A DNA stretch of 64,000 bases. It comes from Alphaproteobacteria bacterium (GTDB lineage: Bacteria; Pseudomonadota; Alphaproteobacteria; Micavibrionales; Micavibrionaceae). Both the position numbers and the translations under genes were made by a program. Under the pieces are notes generated by a model. That model made no database searches and was not told the DNA's origin. It worked only from the letters and a program-made list of their open reading frames with translations. Position 1 is the first letter of the stretch. Every line of letters starts with the position of its first letter. This document shows, one piece after another, positions 9,057 to 17,831 of the stretch. The stretch spans positions 62,001 to 126,000 of the forward strand of contig JAJRSA010000032.1 in NCBI GenBank assembly GCA_024279035.1. The letters are read 5' to 3'.

Positions 9057-10328
9057 TCACCAATTTTCTTTGAACCACCCCTTAAATCGCTCTGCAAATG
9101 ATTTGGACTCGCCATAGGATGCAATTTCCATCGGCATTTCATAGGGGCGTTGTGTATAATATGAAATAAGCCCCATAGAGACTGCAAAGGCAGGCCCACT
9201 TGTTGCATCAGGAAGGCCTTTGACCTTCAGAGTTTGCGCACAGCGCACTTGCTTTCCTAGAATTTTTTGAGCCAGCTCTGGAATACTTGGCATCAGACTA
9301 GCCCCTCCTGTGAGGACAACACGACGACATATAGACGCCTCTACCCCTGAGTCTTCCAAGCCTTGCCGTACCATTTCAAAAATCTCTTCGAGTCTCGCCT
9401 GAATAATATTAATCAAAAGAGCGCGTGTCACATGTTGTTCTCCTCGCGCATTTTGTTCTCCAACCATTGGTACATCAATATATTCGTGTTCATCACTGAT
9501 TGTGGCCAAAGCGCTTCCATAGAGTGTTTTAAGACGCTCTGCATCTGCAAGAGACGTTGTTAACCCATGCGCAATATCAGAGGTGATATGTTGTCCTCCG
9601 ACAGGTACACCCCCTGCGAAAAGAAGGCGTCCTGATTGAAAAACAGCATAAGAGGTCACCCCTGCGCCCATATCAATCACAATTGAACCAAGCTCAATCT
9701 CGTCATCCACCAAGGTTGAAAGTCCTGCGGCATAAGGCGACGAACACAAGGATACAATATCGAGATGGTTTTGTTCTGTGCATTGAGATATATGCTTAAG
9801 ATGTGCGAAATCAGCATCCAGCATGTGGATATCTATATCCATCAATTGACCGCTCATCCCATATGGATTTTGAATGCCTCGATGCCCATCAAGCACATAA
9901 TCAACAGGGATGGTATGAACAATCTCCCGATCTTCTTTCTGCGCTTTCACTTGTGCCTTTGCTAATGCACGACGTACATCATTTTCTGTCACATTTTGAC
10001 GCATCATCTGCACATGTGCATCCACAAAATGGGACTCCGATGATGTCGCGGGCACAGCCAAGACAACGTCTCGCAAAGGATATCCCTTGATCACGCGAGA
10101 AGCCATTTTCTCTGCCGCATGCACAGAATGCGCAATCGCACTTTCTGCTAAATTGATATCAATAATAATCCCACTTTTAACTCCTTGTGAGGCTTGATGA
10201 CCAACACCAACGATCTCAAATCCACCTTCATCATCGGTCATTTGTGCAATAAAGCACGCAATTTTACTGGACCCAACATCCAACGTGGCAATTACAGCGC
10301 CTGCTTTCAACGGTTGCTTAAAGCTCAT
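9057..10328 (-). CDS. ftsA: Cell division protein FtsA
   Basis: An actin-like ATPase of 423 residues that tethers FtsZ to the membrane. The phosphate-1 motif ATLDVGSSKIACFI is near the N-terminus, the phosphate-2 motif SIVIDMGAGVTSYAVF is near residue 210, and the adenosine motif RRVVLTGGASLMPSIPELA is near residue 340. The C-terminal amphipathic membrane-targeting helix is probably SFAERFKGWFKENW. Its ATG overlaps the ftsQ stop by 11 bp, indicating coupled translation. Confidence 0.97.
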   Translation of the reverse strand: MSFKQPLKAGAVIATLDVGSSKIACFIAQMTDDEGGFEIVGVGHQASQGVKSGIIIDINLAESAIAHSVHAAEKMASRVIKGYPLRDVVLAVPATSSESHFVDAHVQMMRQNVTENDVRRALAKAQVKAQKEDREIVHTIPVDYVLDGHRGIQNPYGMSGQLMDIDIHMLDADFAHLKHISQCTEQNHLDIVSLCSSPYAAGLSTLVDDEIELGSIVIDMGAGVTSYAVFQSGRLLFAGGVPVGGQHITSDIAHGLTTSLADAERLKTLYGSALATISDEHEYIDVPMVGEQNARGEQHVTRALLINIIQARLEEIFEMVRQGLEDSGVEASICRRVVLTGGASLMPSIPELAQKILGKQVRCAQTLKVKGLPDATSGPAFAVSMGLISYYTQRPYEMPMEIASYGESKSFAERFKGWFKENW

Positions 10329-11205
10329 AACCTAATACTCCCTCAGATATTTCTCCACTTGCAGGAGAAACATGATTATATTCAAGCACATGCCCTTCAC
10401 GCGGACGGGCGATCACACGATCTTCTTGCCTAAGATCCAACAAATCCAACGGTTGTGACAAAATAGAGGACTCACTATGAAGCTGATCTAAACGGCTCAA
10501 GGTGCGTTCTACTCCTTCTGCGGGTATTTGAATGCGCATTCCCTCTTTTGTTCTCAAATCCCAGCGCCTCTCTCCTACCCATTCTGCAACATCAATCATA
10601 GGAAGGATCCGTGCGTAAGGGTAAAGATGTAGCATTAAATCATACGCTTCCTGCTCAACACCTTGCCCTGACACAATTACAAAATCTTTAAATCGGGCAT
10701 CTAATGGCACGTCGATTATATGCCCTTCTTGATCAAGAAGAACTAAGGCTTGCCCTTTGTTTTTCAACAGCGCAATAGGGGTACGTTCTACAATGCGTAC
10801 ATACAAATCATTTGGTACTCTGCGTTCTATAACAACATTTTTCACCCATTCAAGAGCTTCTATTTTTGCCCGCATCTCATCCAAGTCAGACAAAAACAGA
10901 GGATCACCTTTCTCAATATCAAGAAGTGCCATAAGGCTCTTTGACTCAAGGTGTTTACGTCCTTCGACCAATAAATTCTCTACACTAAATCCTGCATCAG
11001 AGGACACTGCCACCATTTTATGCTCGACCCAGCGCAGAGAGTCATGAACAACACCCCCAAACCAAATCCATGCGACAAGCCACATACAAAGAATAAGCAT
11101 CCCCCCATACATTCCTGCACGGCGCATTAAAAGAAAAAGAGACTCACGGTTTAAGCGACTTTTCTGTGTGAGGATTTTACTGTTGTGTTTGCGTTTTCGG
11201 GACAT
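10318..11205 (-). CDS. ftsQ: Cell division protein FtsQ
   Basis: A 295-residue bitopic inner-membrane divisome protein. It has a basic cytoplasmic tail, one membrane helix (about residues 32-54, MYGGMLILCMWLVAWIWF), then a POTRA domain with GFSVENLLVEGRKHLESKSL and the following FtsQ beta domain containing IVERTPIALLKNKG. Length is usual for the family. Its position between ddl and ftsA, with an 11-bp overlap into ftsA, is the standard alphaproteobacterial arrangement. Confidence 0.93.
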   Translation of the reverse strand: MSRKRKHNSKILTQKSRLNRESLFLLMRRAGMYGGMLILCMWLVAWIWFGGVVHDSLRWVEHKMVAVSSDAGFSVENLLVEGRKHLESKSLMALLDIEKGDPLFLSDLDEMRAKIEALEWVKNVVIERRVPNDLYVRIVERTPIALLKNKGQALVLLDQEGHIIDVPLDARFKDFVIVSGQGVEQEAYDLMLHLYPYARILPMIDVAEWVGERRWDLRTKEGMRIQIPAEGVERTLSRLDQLHSESSILSQPLDLLDLRQEDRVIARPREGHVLEYNHVSPASGEISEGVLGYEL

Positions 11206-11247
11206 AAAGCAGTTTTGATAAGGGCGAGAAGAAATATGGAGGAGAGT

Positions 11248-13689
11248 TTATGCTACATTCCTACATTTTTCAACGGGGGTTTGACTTAGAGAGCAAATAT
11301 TCACTTTTCCAGTTTTAAGATCAATTAATTTTTCTATAAATTCAAGAGGATACATCGACGGTTCTTCCTCCAAAGCCTGATGATAAATCACTGTGGAGGG
11401 GGTCATGCCTGGGAGGGCATTGGCTTCAATGACAATCAGATCCTCAGATTTCACATTATAAAAAACATCAATACGGGTATAGTTTTTGATTTTAAGAACA
11501 TTTGCGATGTCTTCCATGCGGACTTTAAAATACTTGAGAGACTCTGTTGTGATAAGCGTTTCTGGCGGAGGCGTGATATTGACACCCGTGCCCCCTTGAA
11601 ATTTTTCTTCAACGGATAAAATAGCATTCTCTGCCACTGTAATACTCGGATTAAAACTGTGATACACCCCGTTTTGCTCTATAATACCCACGGTAAACTC
11701 TACCCATCCTGTTCTTAAATGATGGTGTAATTCATTGTCACTAAATGAAAAATCATCTGTCTCAATGTAAGATTCGAGCATATAATCCATGCTTCCATCT
11801 CCCACACTCATTTCCACAATAGACGCTTGGCCTGCAAAACTGTGCGGAGGGATAAAGAGTGCCCCTGCATGCATAAAACTCATATAGGTTTGTAAATCTT
11901 TAGAGGATTGAAGACGAATAATCCCTGCAGAGCACCCATCGCGCATTGGTTTAATCACAAAGTCTTGCCCTCCAGATTCTGCACATATTTTTGTCCAAAA
12001 TGCATCATAGCCTGTGTTTGAATAGTTTTTAAAAGACTCAGGATCTATTTTTATTTTCTGACACGCTGTGATGTTGCGCGCTTTTAGATTTTTATTGATC
12101 ATCTCCCCTGTTACATATTTATCCATGCAAATCTGTGCGGAGTCGGGGTCTGATCCATTATACAATAAGCCAGCCTCATCCAGTCTTTTTTGAAGCGTTC
12201 CATCTTCACCTTCTCCTCCATGAAGACCGATAAAGACAAACGCGTTATCTGCCTTGCTTGTCTCTATAAACTCTTCAAGGGACATCTTTTGAGGCGCAGA
12301 AACAGGGCGAAGATCAACAGTGAGAGCACTCTTGATTTGATCTTCATACCCATGGATATTTTTGACAATGCTCTGCGCATTCACACAATTTTCGTAAATC
12401 TCTTCGACCGTATGGTTCAAAGCAAAAGTATAAGGCAATTTCCAAACATCTCCATTTTGATCCAAAAGAAAAGGGGTGGAATCATAGGCATGAGACTTTT
12501 TCAGTTTCAACCAAATATTGGTTCCACTCATCACAGAAACTTGTCGCTCTGCTGTTTTTCCACCGAACAGCACATGCACTTTCCCTTTTTCTTTTTGAAG
12601 AGGGTGAGGGAGTGTACGTGCCTCTATGTTGTGTTTTTTACACGCCCCTTTCACAATATAGGATAAGAGTTGCGTATGAGTAAACCCGATACGAGAAGCC
12701 TGTTGAAAAATAAAGCTGTTTTGCTCCATACCACTAATCGGATTAAAATCAGAGAAGAGGATACGACCATCATTCAAAACCCAACCATCAAGCCGTGCAA
12801 AATCTTGCATGGAAAACAGAGAAAATAACTCTTGCGCGCGCGTACGTATAGTTTCAATCACACTATTTTCAAAGCGAGGGGGACAATGCCAAAATGTATT
12901 ATTCGACGGCAAATATTTGCGTCTATAGTCAAAGATATCATTATTATCATAGCTCACAGAAATTTCTGTCGGGATAAGCGCCACAGGGTGATTTTTATGA
13001 TTTTCGAGCACAATAATTGTAAACTCTCGTCCTTCACAAAAAGGCTCTATTAAGGCACTCTCTCCAATATTCATATCAAATAAAAGAGCGAGCTTTTCAT
13101 GGGCTTGATCAAGCGTTTCCACAGAAAAAACGCCAATAGAGGATCCTCCCCCAACAGGCTTTACAACAGCGCGTGTTAAAGACTGTTCTTGCCAAAAAGC
13201 CTCTAACTTTTGAGCGTGCTCGGGATCTCCTTTTTCAATGAGCAACGAGGGGAGGGTCTCATATCCATGTGCTTCCAACAAAAGAGCTGCATTCTTCTTG
13301 TGAAACATTGTTTGACAACAGGTCGAGCCACTCCCTACAAAAGGAATATTATGCTCTTCTAAAAGAGATTGAATTCCTCCATCTTCTCCAAATGCGCCAT
13401 GCATAGCAGGAAAAACAATGTCCGTTTGTTGAAGCGCATGAACAAATGTTAAATGATCCAGACGCTCAGACGTTTTGGACAGCTTAAAATCAAAATCAGA
13501 CGGGGTGTTGGAATAGAGTTGCGCCCGAGAAATTTTGTAAAAATTCTTCTCTTGATCCACATAAAACGGCACGATATTAAAGAGATCTTCTTCCAAATGA
13601 TCAGACAAAGACCGCGCTGAATTTAAAGATATTCCCCGTTCTGGAGAAGGCCCTCCACAAATAATAGCAACATCAAGTTTTTTCGTCAT
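11248..13689 (-). CDS. ddl: Tandem (double-length) D-alanine--D-alanine ligase
   Basis: D-Ala-D-Ala ligase makes the dipeptide for peptidoglycan precursors. Normal Ddl has 300-370 residues; this protein has 813 and contains two Ddl-like ATP-grasp units. Unit 1 (about residues 1-360) has ICGGPSPERGISLNSARS, AMHGAFGEDGGIQ, VKPVGGGSSIGVF and, where the metal-binding E-N-PGMT motif is expected, FSDFNPISGM. Unit 2 (about 370-800) has VLFGGKTAERQVSVMSG, GLHGGEGEDGTLQKRLD, IKPMRDGCSAGI and a complete IEANALPGMTPST. Unit 1 may thus be altered or regulatory. I chose the ATG at 13689, preceded by GGAGAGAGAC; it overlaps the murB stop. A TTG lies four codons upstream. No frameshift is seen, so it is a true fusion. 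Confidence 0.88.
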   Translation of the reverse strand: MTKKLDVAIICGGPSPERGISLNSARSLSDHLEEDLFNIVPFYVDQEKNFYKISRAQLYSNTPSDFDFKLSKTSERLDHLTFVHALQQTDIVFPAMHGAFGEDGGIQSLLEEHNIPFVGSGSTCCQTMFHKKNAALLLEAHGYETLPSLLIEKGDPEHAQKLEAFWQEQSLTRAVVKPVGGGSSIGVFSVETLDQAHEKLALLFDMNIGESALIEPFCEGREFTIIVLENHKNHPVALIPTEISVSYDNNDIFDYRRKYLPSNNTFWHCPPRFENSVIETIRTRAQELFSLFSMQDFARLDGWVLNDGRILFSDFNPISGMEQNSFIFQQASRIGFTHTQLLSYIVKGACKKHNIEARTLPHPLQKEKGKVHVLFGGKTAERQVSVMSGTNIWLKLKKSHAYDSTPFLLDQNGDVWKLPYTFALNHTVEEIYENCVNAQSIVKNIHGYEDQIKSALTVDLRPVSAPQKMSLEEFIETSKADNAFVFIGLHGGEGEDGTLQKRLDEAGLLYNGSDPDSAQICMDKYVTGEMINKNLKARNITACQKIKIDPESFKNYSNTGYDAFWTKICAESGGQDFVIKPMRDGCSAGIIRLQSSKDLQTYMSFMHAGALFIPPHSFAGQASIVEMSVGDGSMDYMLESYIETDDFSFSDNELHHHLRTGWVEFTVGIIEQNGVYHSFNPSITVAENAILSVEEKFQGGTGVNITPPPETLITTESLKYFKVRMEDIANVLKIKNYTRIDVFYNVKSEDLIVIEANALPGMTPSTVIYHQALEEEPSMYPLEFIEKLIDLKTGKVNICSLSQTPVEKCRNVA

Positions 13690-14611
13690 GTCTCTCTCCA
13701 ATACGTCTTATTTCCCACCGTAGCATAAGGCCTGTCTCTTCATGAACCCGTTTACGGATTTCATCCCCGAGATTTTCAAGGTTTTGAGATGTCGCTGTCC
13801 CCGTGTTAATCATAAAGTTACAGTGCTTTTCAGACATCTGTGCGCCCCCAACTGTGAGACCTCGTCCTCCGACTTGGTCAATCACTTGCCACACTTTCAG
13901 TGTGTTAGGGAGTCCTGCGTCTTCCAGTTCTTGAGGCGTTGGGTTAGCAAAAGTTGACCCTCCTGTTTGACTTTTAATCGGTTGCGTAGCTTCTCTGCTT
14001 TTTTTGATCTCTGCAATTTTAGAAATTATTTTGTCGTGAGACTCGCTGTGCCCTTGCAATTTAGCCCCTATGAAGAGCACATCTTCTGGCGCATGAGAAT
14101 GCCGATAACTCATTTTCATATCTTGAGGGGTGGCTTTTACAGGTGTCCCTTCACGGGTCAGATACTCTGCATTAATGAGCACATCCTTTGTCTCTGTCCC
14201 GTACGCCCCTGCATTCATCCGCAAAGCGCCTCCGATTGACCCGGGAATTCCGCTTAAAAATTCTAAACCTCCAATACCATATTGCGCTGCTTTCAGTGCT
14301 ACATTCATATCCAGCGCCATTGCGCCGACAGATAAGACATGATCTCCTGCATTTTCAATCTGTGCAAAATCACGCCCCAAGCGAATAACGACCCCTTTCA
14401 GCCCTCCATCACGTACAATCGTATTTGAGAGCACGCCAAGCACGCTCACAGGTATATGAGCGGGGCAGTCTTGTAGGAAATGGATAAGATCTTCTCTATC
14501 CGCAGGCTTATAGAGAATTTCCGCTTGTCCGCCAGTGCGAAACCATCCGACAGCCCCCAAAGGCGCATTTTCGGTGTAACGCCCTCTGACACGCGGTAAA
14601 TCATGCAACAT
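13673..14611 (-). CDS. murB: UDP-N-acetylenolpyruvoylglucosamine reductase
   Basis: MurB reduces UDP-GlcNAc-enolpyruvate to UDP-MurNAc with NADPH and FAD in the cytoplasm. The FAD-binding region shows [17 protein letters not shown] and [39 protein letters not shown] is the classic PGSxGGA segment with the downstream active-site GSTFANP (Ser) and a C-terminal catalytic Glu region. About 312 residues matches type II MurB. The frame is open further upstream, but the ATG at 14611 overlaps the murC stop by 11 bp, has AAAGAGAC ahead of it, and gives the family-typical N-terminus. Confidence 0.95.
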   Translation of the reverse strand: MLHDLPRVRGRYTENAPLGAVGWFRTGGQAEILYKPADREDLIHFLQDCPAHIPVSVLGVLSNTIVRDGGLKGVVIRLGRDFAQIENAGDHVLSVGAMALDMNVALKAAQYGIGGLEFLSGIPGSIGGALRMNAGAYGTETKDVLINAEYLTREGTPVKATPQDMKMSYRHSHAPEDVLFIGAKLQGHSESHDKIISKIAEIKKSREATQPIKSQTGGSTFANPTPQELEDAGLPNTLKVWQVIDQVGGRGLTVGGAQMSEKHCNFMINTGTATSQNLENLGDEIRKRVHEETGLMLRWEIRRIGERHDEKT

Positions 14612-16016
14612 TCTGGAGAGTCTCTTTTTCAAGCTGAACAGGAAGATCATGAGCCCATTGGGTGCTGTCTCCCGCCCCTAAACAAATCACAAGATCCCCA
14701 GAGTGTGCTTTTTGCGCAATATAATGAGGGAGGTCAGACACATCTTCTAAAACATGCACATCTTTATGCCCATAGGCCGAAATTCCAGCGACAAGAGCCT
14801 CTTTTGTTGCGCCTTCAATGGGATCTTCGCCTGCGGCGTATACATCAGAAATATAAACACTGTCCGCCTGATGGAAACAGGCGCAAAACTCGTCCATCAA
14901 TTCAGACAACCGTGAATAACGATGCGGTTGCATCACCGCAATGACTTTTCTATCTGTCCCCTCTAAGGACTGACGCGCCGCTTTGAGAACTGCTTTAATT
15001 TCTATCGGGTGATGCCCATAATCGTCAATAATTGTAACCCCATGAACCGTTCCTGTTTTAGTAAAACGACGCTTCACGCCTTTAAAATGACGCAGAGCTT
15101 TTTTAATTGCTGTTTCAGAGACGTTTAACTCATGCGCAATTGCAATGGAGGCCAACGCATTTTGGATATTGTGATCTCCTAACATAGGTAGGTAGATATC
15201 CTTGATCTCTGTCTCCCCAATTTGAACATTAAATGTATTACCTTCTTGTCCATACCGTATATCAGTAGCGCGCACATCTGCTTGTGGATTCAACCCATAG
15301 GTGATAATTTTTCGATCCTGCACATGCGCAATCAAAGATTGCACCTCGGGATGGTCAGAGCAAAGCACACCAAACCCATAAAACGGAATATTCTCGACAA
15401 ACTGGCGATATGCCACTTTAACATCTTCAAAAGAGCCATAATGATCCATATGCTCAGGATCAATATTGGTTACAATCGCAATGGTCGAGGGTAACCGTGT
15501 AAAAGTGCCATCACTTTCATCCGACTCAACCACCATCCATGCCCCTTCTCCAAGACGCGTATTTGTGCCATAAGCATGAACAATCCCACCATTGATGACT
15601 GTGGGATCCAGTGCCCCTTCCTCTAAAACCGCGCCTACTAAAGAAGTTGTTGTGGTCTTTCCATGTGTGCCCCCCACAGAAATAGCCCATTTCAAGCGCA
15701 TAAGTTCTGCCAACATGTCTGCACGGCGCACAATTGGGATTTTCTTCTCTCGGGCACATATCACTTCAGGATTATCAGATTTAATCGCCGAGGAAATCAC
15801 AACCGCAGCAATATCATCGGTGATATAGGCCGCATCATGTCCCACATGAACAGTCATGCCTTTCTTCTGCAACCTCTTCACATTCGCATTCGCACTCCGA
15901 TCCGAGCCTTGCACAGGGTAATTCAAAGAGTGAAGAATTTCCGCAATCCCACTCATCCCAATCCCCCCAATGCCCACAAAATGAAGAGTTCCAATATCCA
16001 ACGGTATTTTACGCAT
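14601..16016 (-). CDS. murC: UDP-N-acetylmuramate--L-alanine ligase
   Basis: MurC adds L-Ala to UDP-MurNAc using ATP, the first step of the cytoplasmic peptide stem. The N-terminal domain begins [17 protein letters not shown] (UDP-binding Gly loop), the ATP loop is [16 protein letters not shown] near residue 120, and the central domain contains [10 protein letters not shown] and [12 protein letters not shown]. The C-terminal domain has [14 protein letters not shown] and QPHRYSR. At 471 residues it is full length. It heads the visible mur-ddl-fts run; upstream is the decayed region, so its promoter must lie close to 16020-16150. Confidence 0.97.
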   Translation of the reverse strand: MRKIPLDIGTLHFVGIGGIGMSGIAEILHSLNYPVQGSDRSANANVKRLQKKGMTVHVGHDAAYITDDIAAVVISSAIKSDNPEVICAREKKIPIVRRADMLAELMRLKWAISVGGTHGKTTTTSLVGAVLEEGALDPTVINGGIVHAYGTNTRLGEGAWMVVESDESDGTFTRLPSTIAIVTNIDPEHMDHYGSFEDVKVAYRQFVENIPFYGFGVLCSDHPEVQSLIAHVQDRKIITYGLNPQADVRATDIRYGQEGNTFNVQIGETEIKDIYLPMLGDHNIQNALASIAIAHELNVSETAIKKALRHFKGVKRRFTKTGTVHGVTIIDDYGHHPIEIKAVLKAARQSLEGTDRKVIAVMQPHRYSRLSELMDEFCACFHQADSVYISDVYAAGEDPIEGATKEALVAGISAYGHKDVHVLEDVSDLPHYIAQKAHSGDLVICLGAGDSTQWAHDLPVQLEKETLQNVA

Positions 16017-16185
16017 CTATGCTGTCCTTATGTTTCCTAGAGAGAGAAAAGCATACTGACTATAGATTGTCTATGAAAAGATCTTCTTAGGTGGCGAAAG
16101 AAAATGTGGTTATGTATTTATATTGACACGTCCAAGCTAAAACTGTTACAAATAATTTTCACAAAGTATTTAGCAGTGCACCACT

Positions 16186-16323
16186 ATGTCTTTTTCTAAA
16201 AATCTCTACTCCATTGTAGGAACGTGTCGCTCCGGATCGACAGGCTCTATTAAGAGCCTTTACTAATCATCCTGATATTTTTGGTGTGTATCAACCTATC
16301 AAGCCTTACAAGAGCTTTTTATA
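16186..16323 (+). pseudogene. Remnant of a sulfotransferase-like P-loop gene
   Basis: From the ATG at 16186 the frame reads SIVGTCRSGST, the 5'-PSB loop of PAPS-dependent sulfotransferases. A one-base shift near 16240 leads into a second frame reading ALLRAFTNHPDIFGVYQPIKP, the usual continuation of that fold (helix, then HPxI), which stops at TAA near 16321. The rest of a sulfotransferase is not recognisable downstream. Together this looks like the 5' end of a decayed gene. A sequencing error could explain the shift but not the early stop and the missing C-terminus. Confidence 0.5.
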
Positions 16324-16649
16324 ACTGTTTTGGCATAGAAAAAAAGGATGGAGGGCTTCGTTTACACGCTCCTCAGGCCATAGACAACACAAGAAATATT
16401 GATACTCGAGAGGTCTATAGGTCTATTCATCAGCAGGATCTTGAACACGACCATGAAGATTTTTCTCAAGTTCATTTACAGTGGATGAATATGGGGAATA
16501 TTGCCCAAGATTCATCTACCTGCCCTGCTATTCAAAGAATAGATTTTGATAGGTATCACACGCATCTGTCTCCCACAGGAACTCCCAGACCAGAGGCAAA
16601 ACTTTGTAATCCTCTCCAATCCGTGTAGACTCTTGGGTATGTTCAAGGG
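16324..16649. other. Non-coding or decayed stretch before the DUF2336 gene
   Basis: This part of the 630-bp gap between murC and the DUF2336 gene holds a 115-codon open frame (16281-16628) rich in His, Gln and Asn with no family likeness, and short frames on the other strand. I could not follow the sulfotransferase frame through it. It is best seen as decayed sequence; no convincing promoter, terminator or RNA was found. Confidence 0.35.
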
Positions 16650-17831
16650 GTGTTTGGAAAAGAATCGTACGACGCGCAGAAAAAAAGAGCGCAAACAGGG
16701 GGCATTTCTGATCGTTTGACATTAGCCAGTAGCACCAAAACCCACCCTGAAATTTTATATTATTTAGCAGAGCATGATGAAGATCCTGCGGTGCGTCGTG
16801 CTGTTGTGCACAATATGGCGACCCCTATTCAGGCCTCTTCGGTGTTGGTACGAGATCCTGAGACGGATATTCGTTTCGCGCTGGCCGAGCGTTTGGTAGG
16901 GTTATGGCCTGATATTGGAGAGCAAGCGCATTCTCAGATCTATGCCTTTGCCGTCCAAAGTCTTGGGGTTTTAGCGCTTGATGAGGTTTTGAAAATTAGG
17001 GTGGCTCTTTCGACGTCTTTAAAAGACTTTGCCAGTGCGCCCCCTAAAGTTGTTGCAGCTTTGGCCAGAGATGTGGAACGCCAAGTCTCTGAACCTGTTT
17101 TACGGTATTGCGTGGCCTTACCAGATGAAGATTTAATAGATATATTGAAAACACACCCAGAGCCATGGGTTGCGGAGACAATTGCAGGGCGTTCAAATGT
17201 GAACTCTTGTGTCTCTGGGGCCATCATTGAGCATAAAAATAAAGAGGCAGGGCTCGTTTTGTTAGACAATGAGGGGGCAGATCTCTCAGAGCCTGTTTTA
17301 AGCCATATTGTCGCGTTAGCAAAAAAAATTCCTGAATGGCAACACGCGGTTGCCTTGCGCAAAGAGCTTCCCCCTTATTTGGCAAAAGACCTTGCAACAT
17401 TCGTGAAACACTCCATCCGAGATGTCTTGGTGGAGCGCTCAGATTTTGATCGAGAGACAATACAAGATATATCGAAGGCTTTCCAACGGCGGATGGATAT
17501 GGCAGAGTGCAAAGAGGAAAGAGCTTCTCTTGACCCCAATGAACGGATATGCGACGCCATTGCCGTGCGAGATAAGAGCTTTATTCTCGAAACGCTTGCG
17601 GAGGCGACGGCATTGCCTATCGAAAAAATAGATGAAATTTTATCCCTAAAATCTCCAAAATCCATTGTGGCGCTCTGCTGGAAAGGAAACCTCTCCATGA
17701 GAACGGCACTCGCTCTTCAAAAAGACTTCCTCAAACTCTCTGCCAAGGAGCTGATTTATCCTCGAGGGGGAACAGATTACTCCCTCTCGGAAGAAGACAT
17801 ACAATGGCAGTTAGAGTTTTTGGGAATTTAA
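16650..17831 (+). CDS. DUF2336 domain-containing protein
   Basis: A 393-residue all-helical protein of the alphaproteobacterial DUF2336 family, whose function is not established. HEAT-like repeats are visible: HPEILYYLAEHDEDPAVRRA, ATPIQASSVLVRDPETDIR and LAERLVG. The central part has VAETIAGRSNVNSCVSGAII, typical of the family. There is no signal peptide or membrane segment. The only in-frame start after an upstream TAG at 16626 is GTG at 16650, with an AAGGGG-like sequence very close, so initiation may be inefficient. The gene converges on the MNIO gene with a 4-bp overlap; no functional link is implied. Confidence 0.85.
   Translation: MFGKESYDAQKKRAQTGGISDRLTLASSTKTHPEILYYLAEHDEDPAVRRAVVHNMATPIQASSVLVRDPETDIRFALAERLVGLWPDIGEQAHSQIYAFAVQSLGVLALDEVLKIRVALSTSLKDFASAPPKVVAALARDVERQVSEPVLRYCVALPDEDLIDILKTHPEPWVAETIAGRSNVNSCVSGAIIEHKNKEAGLVLLDNEGADLSEPVLSHIVALAKKIPEWQHAVALRKELPPYLAKDLATFVKHSIRDVLVERSDFDRETIQDISKAFQRRMDMAECKEERASLDPNERICDAIAVRDKSFILETLAEATALPIEKIDEILSLKSPKSIVALCWKGNLSMRTALALQKDFLKLSAKELIYPRGGTDYSLSEEDIQWQLEFLGI

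Noticed and set aside
16281-16628. 115-codon frame before the DUF2336 gene
   Set aside because: It overlaps the sulfotransferase remnant out of frame, has no ribosome site and is His/Gln/Asn rich without family likeness.
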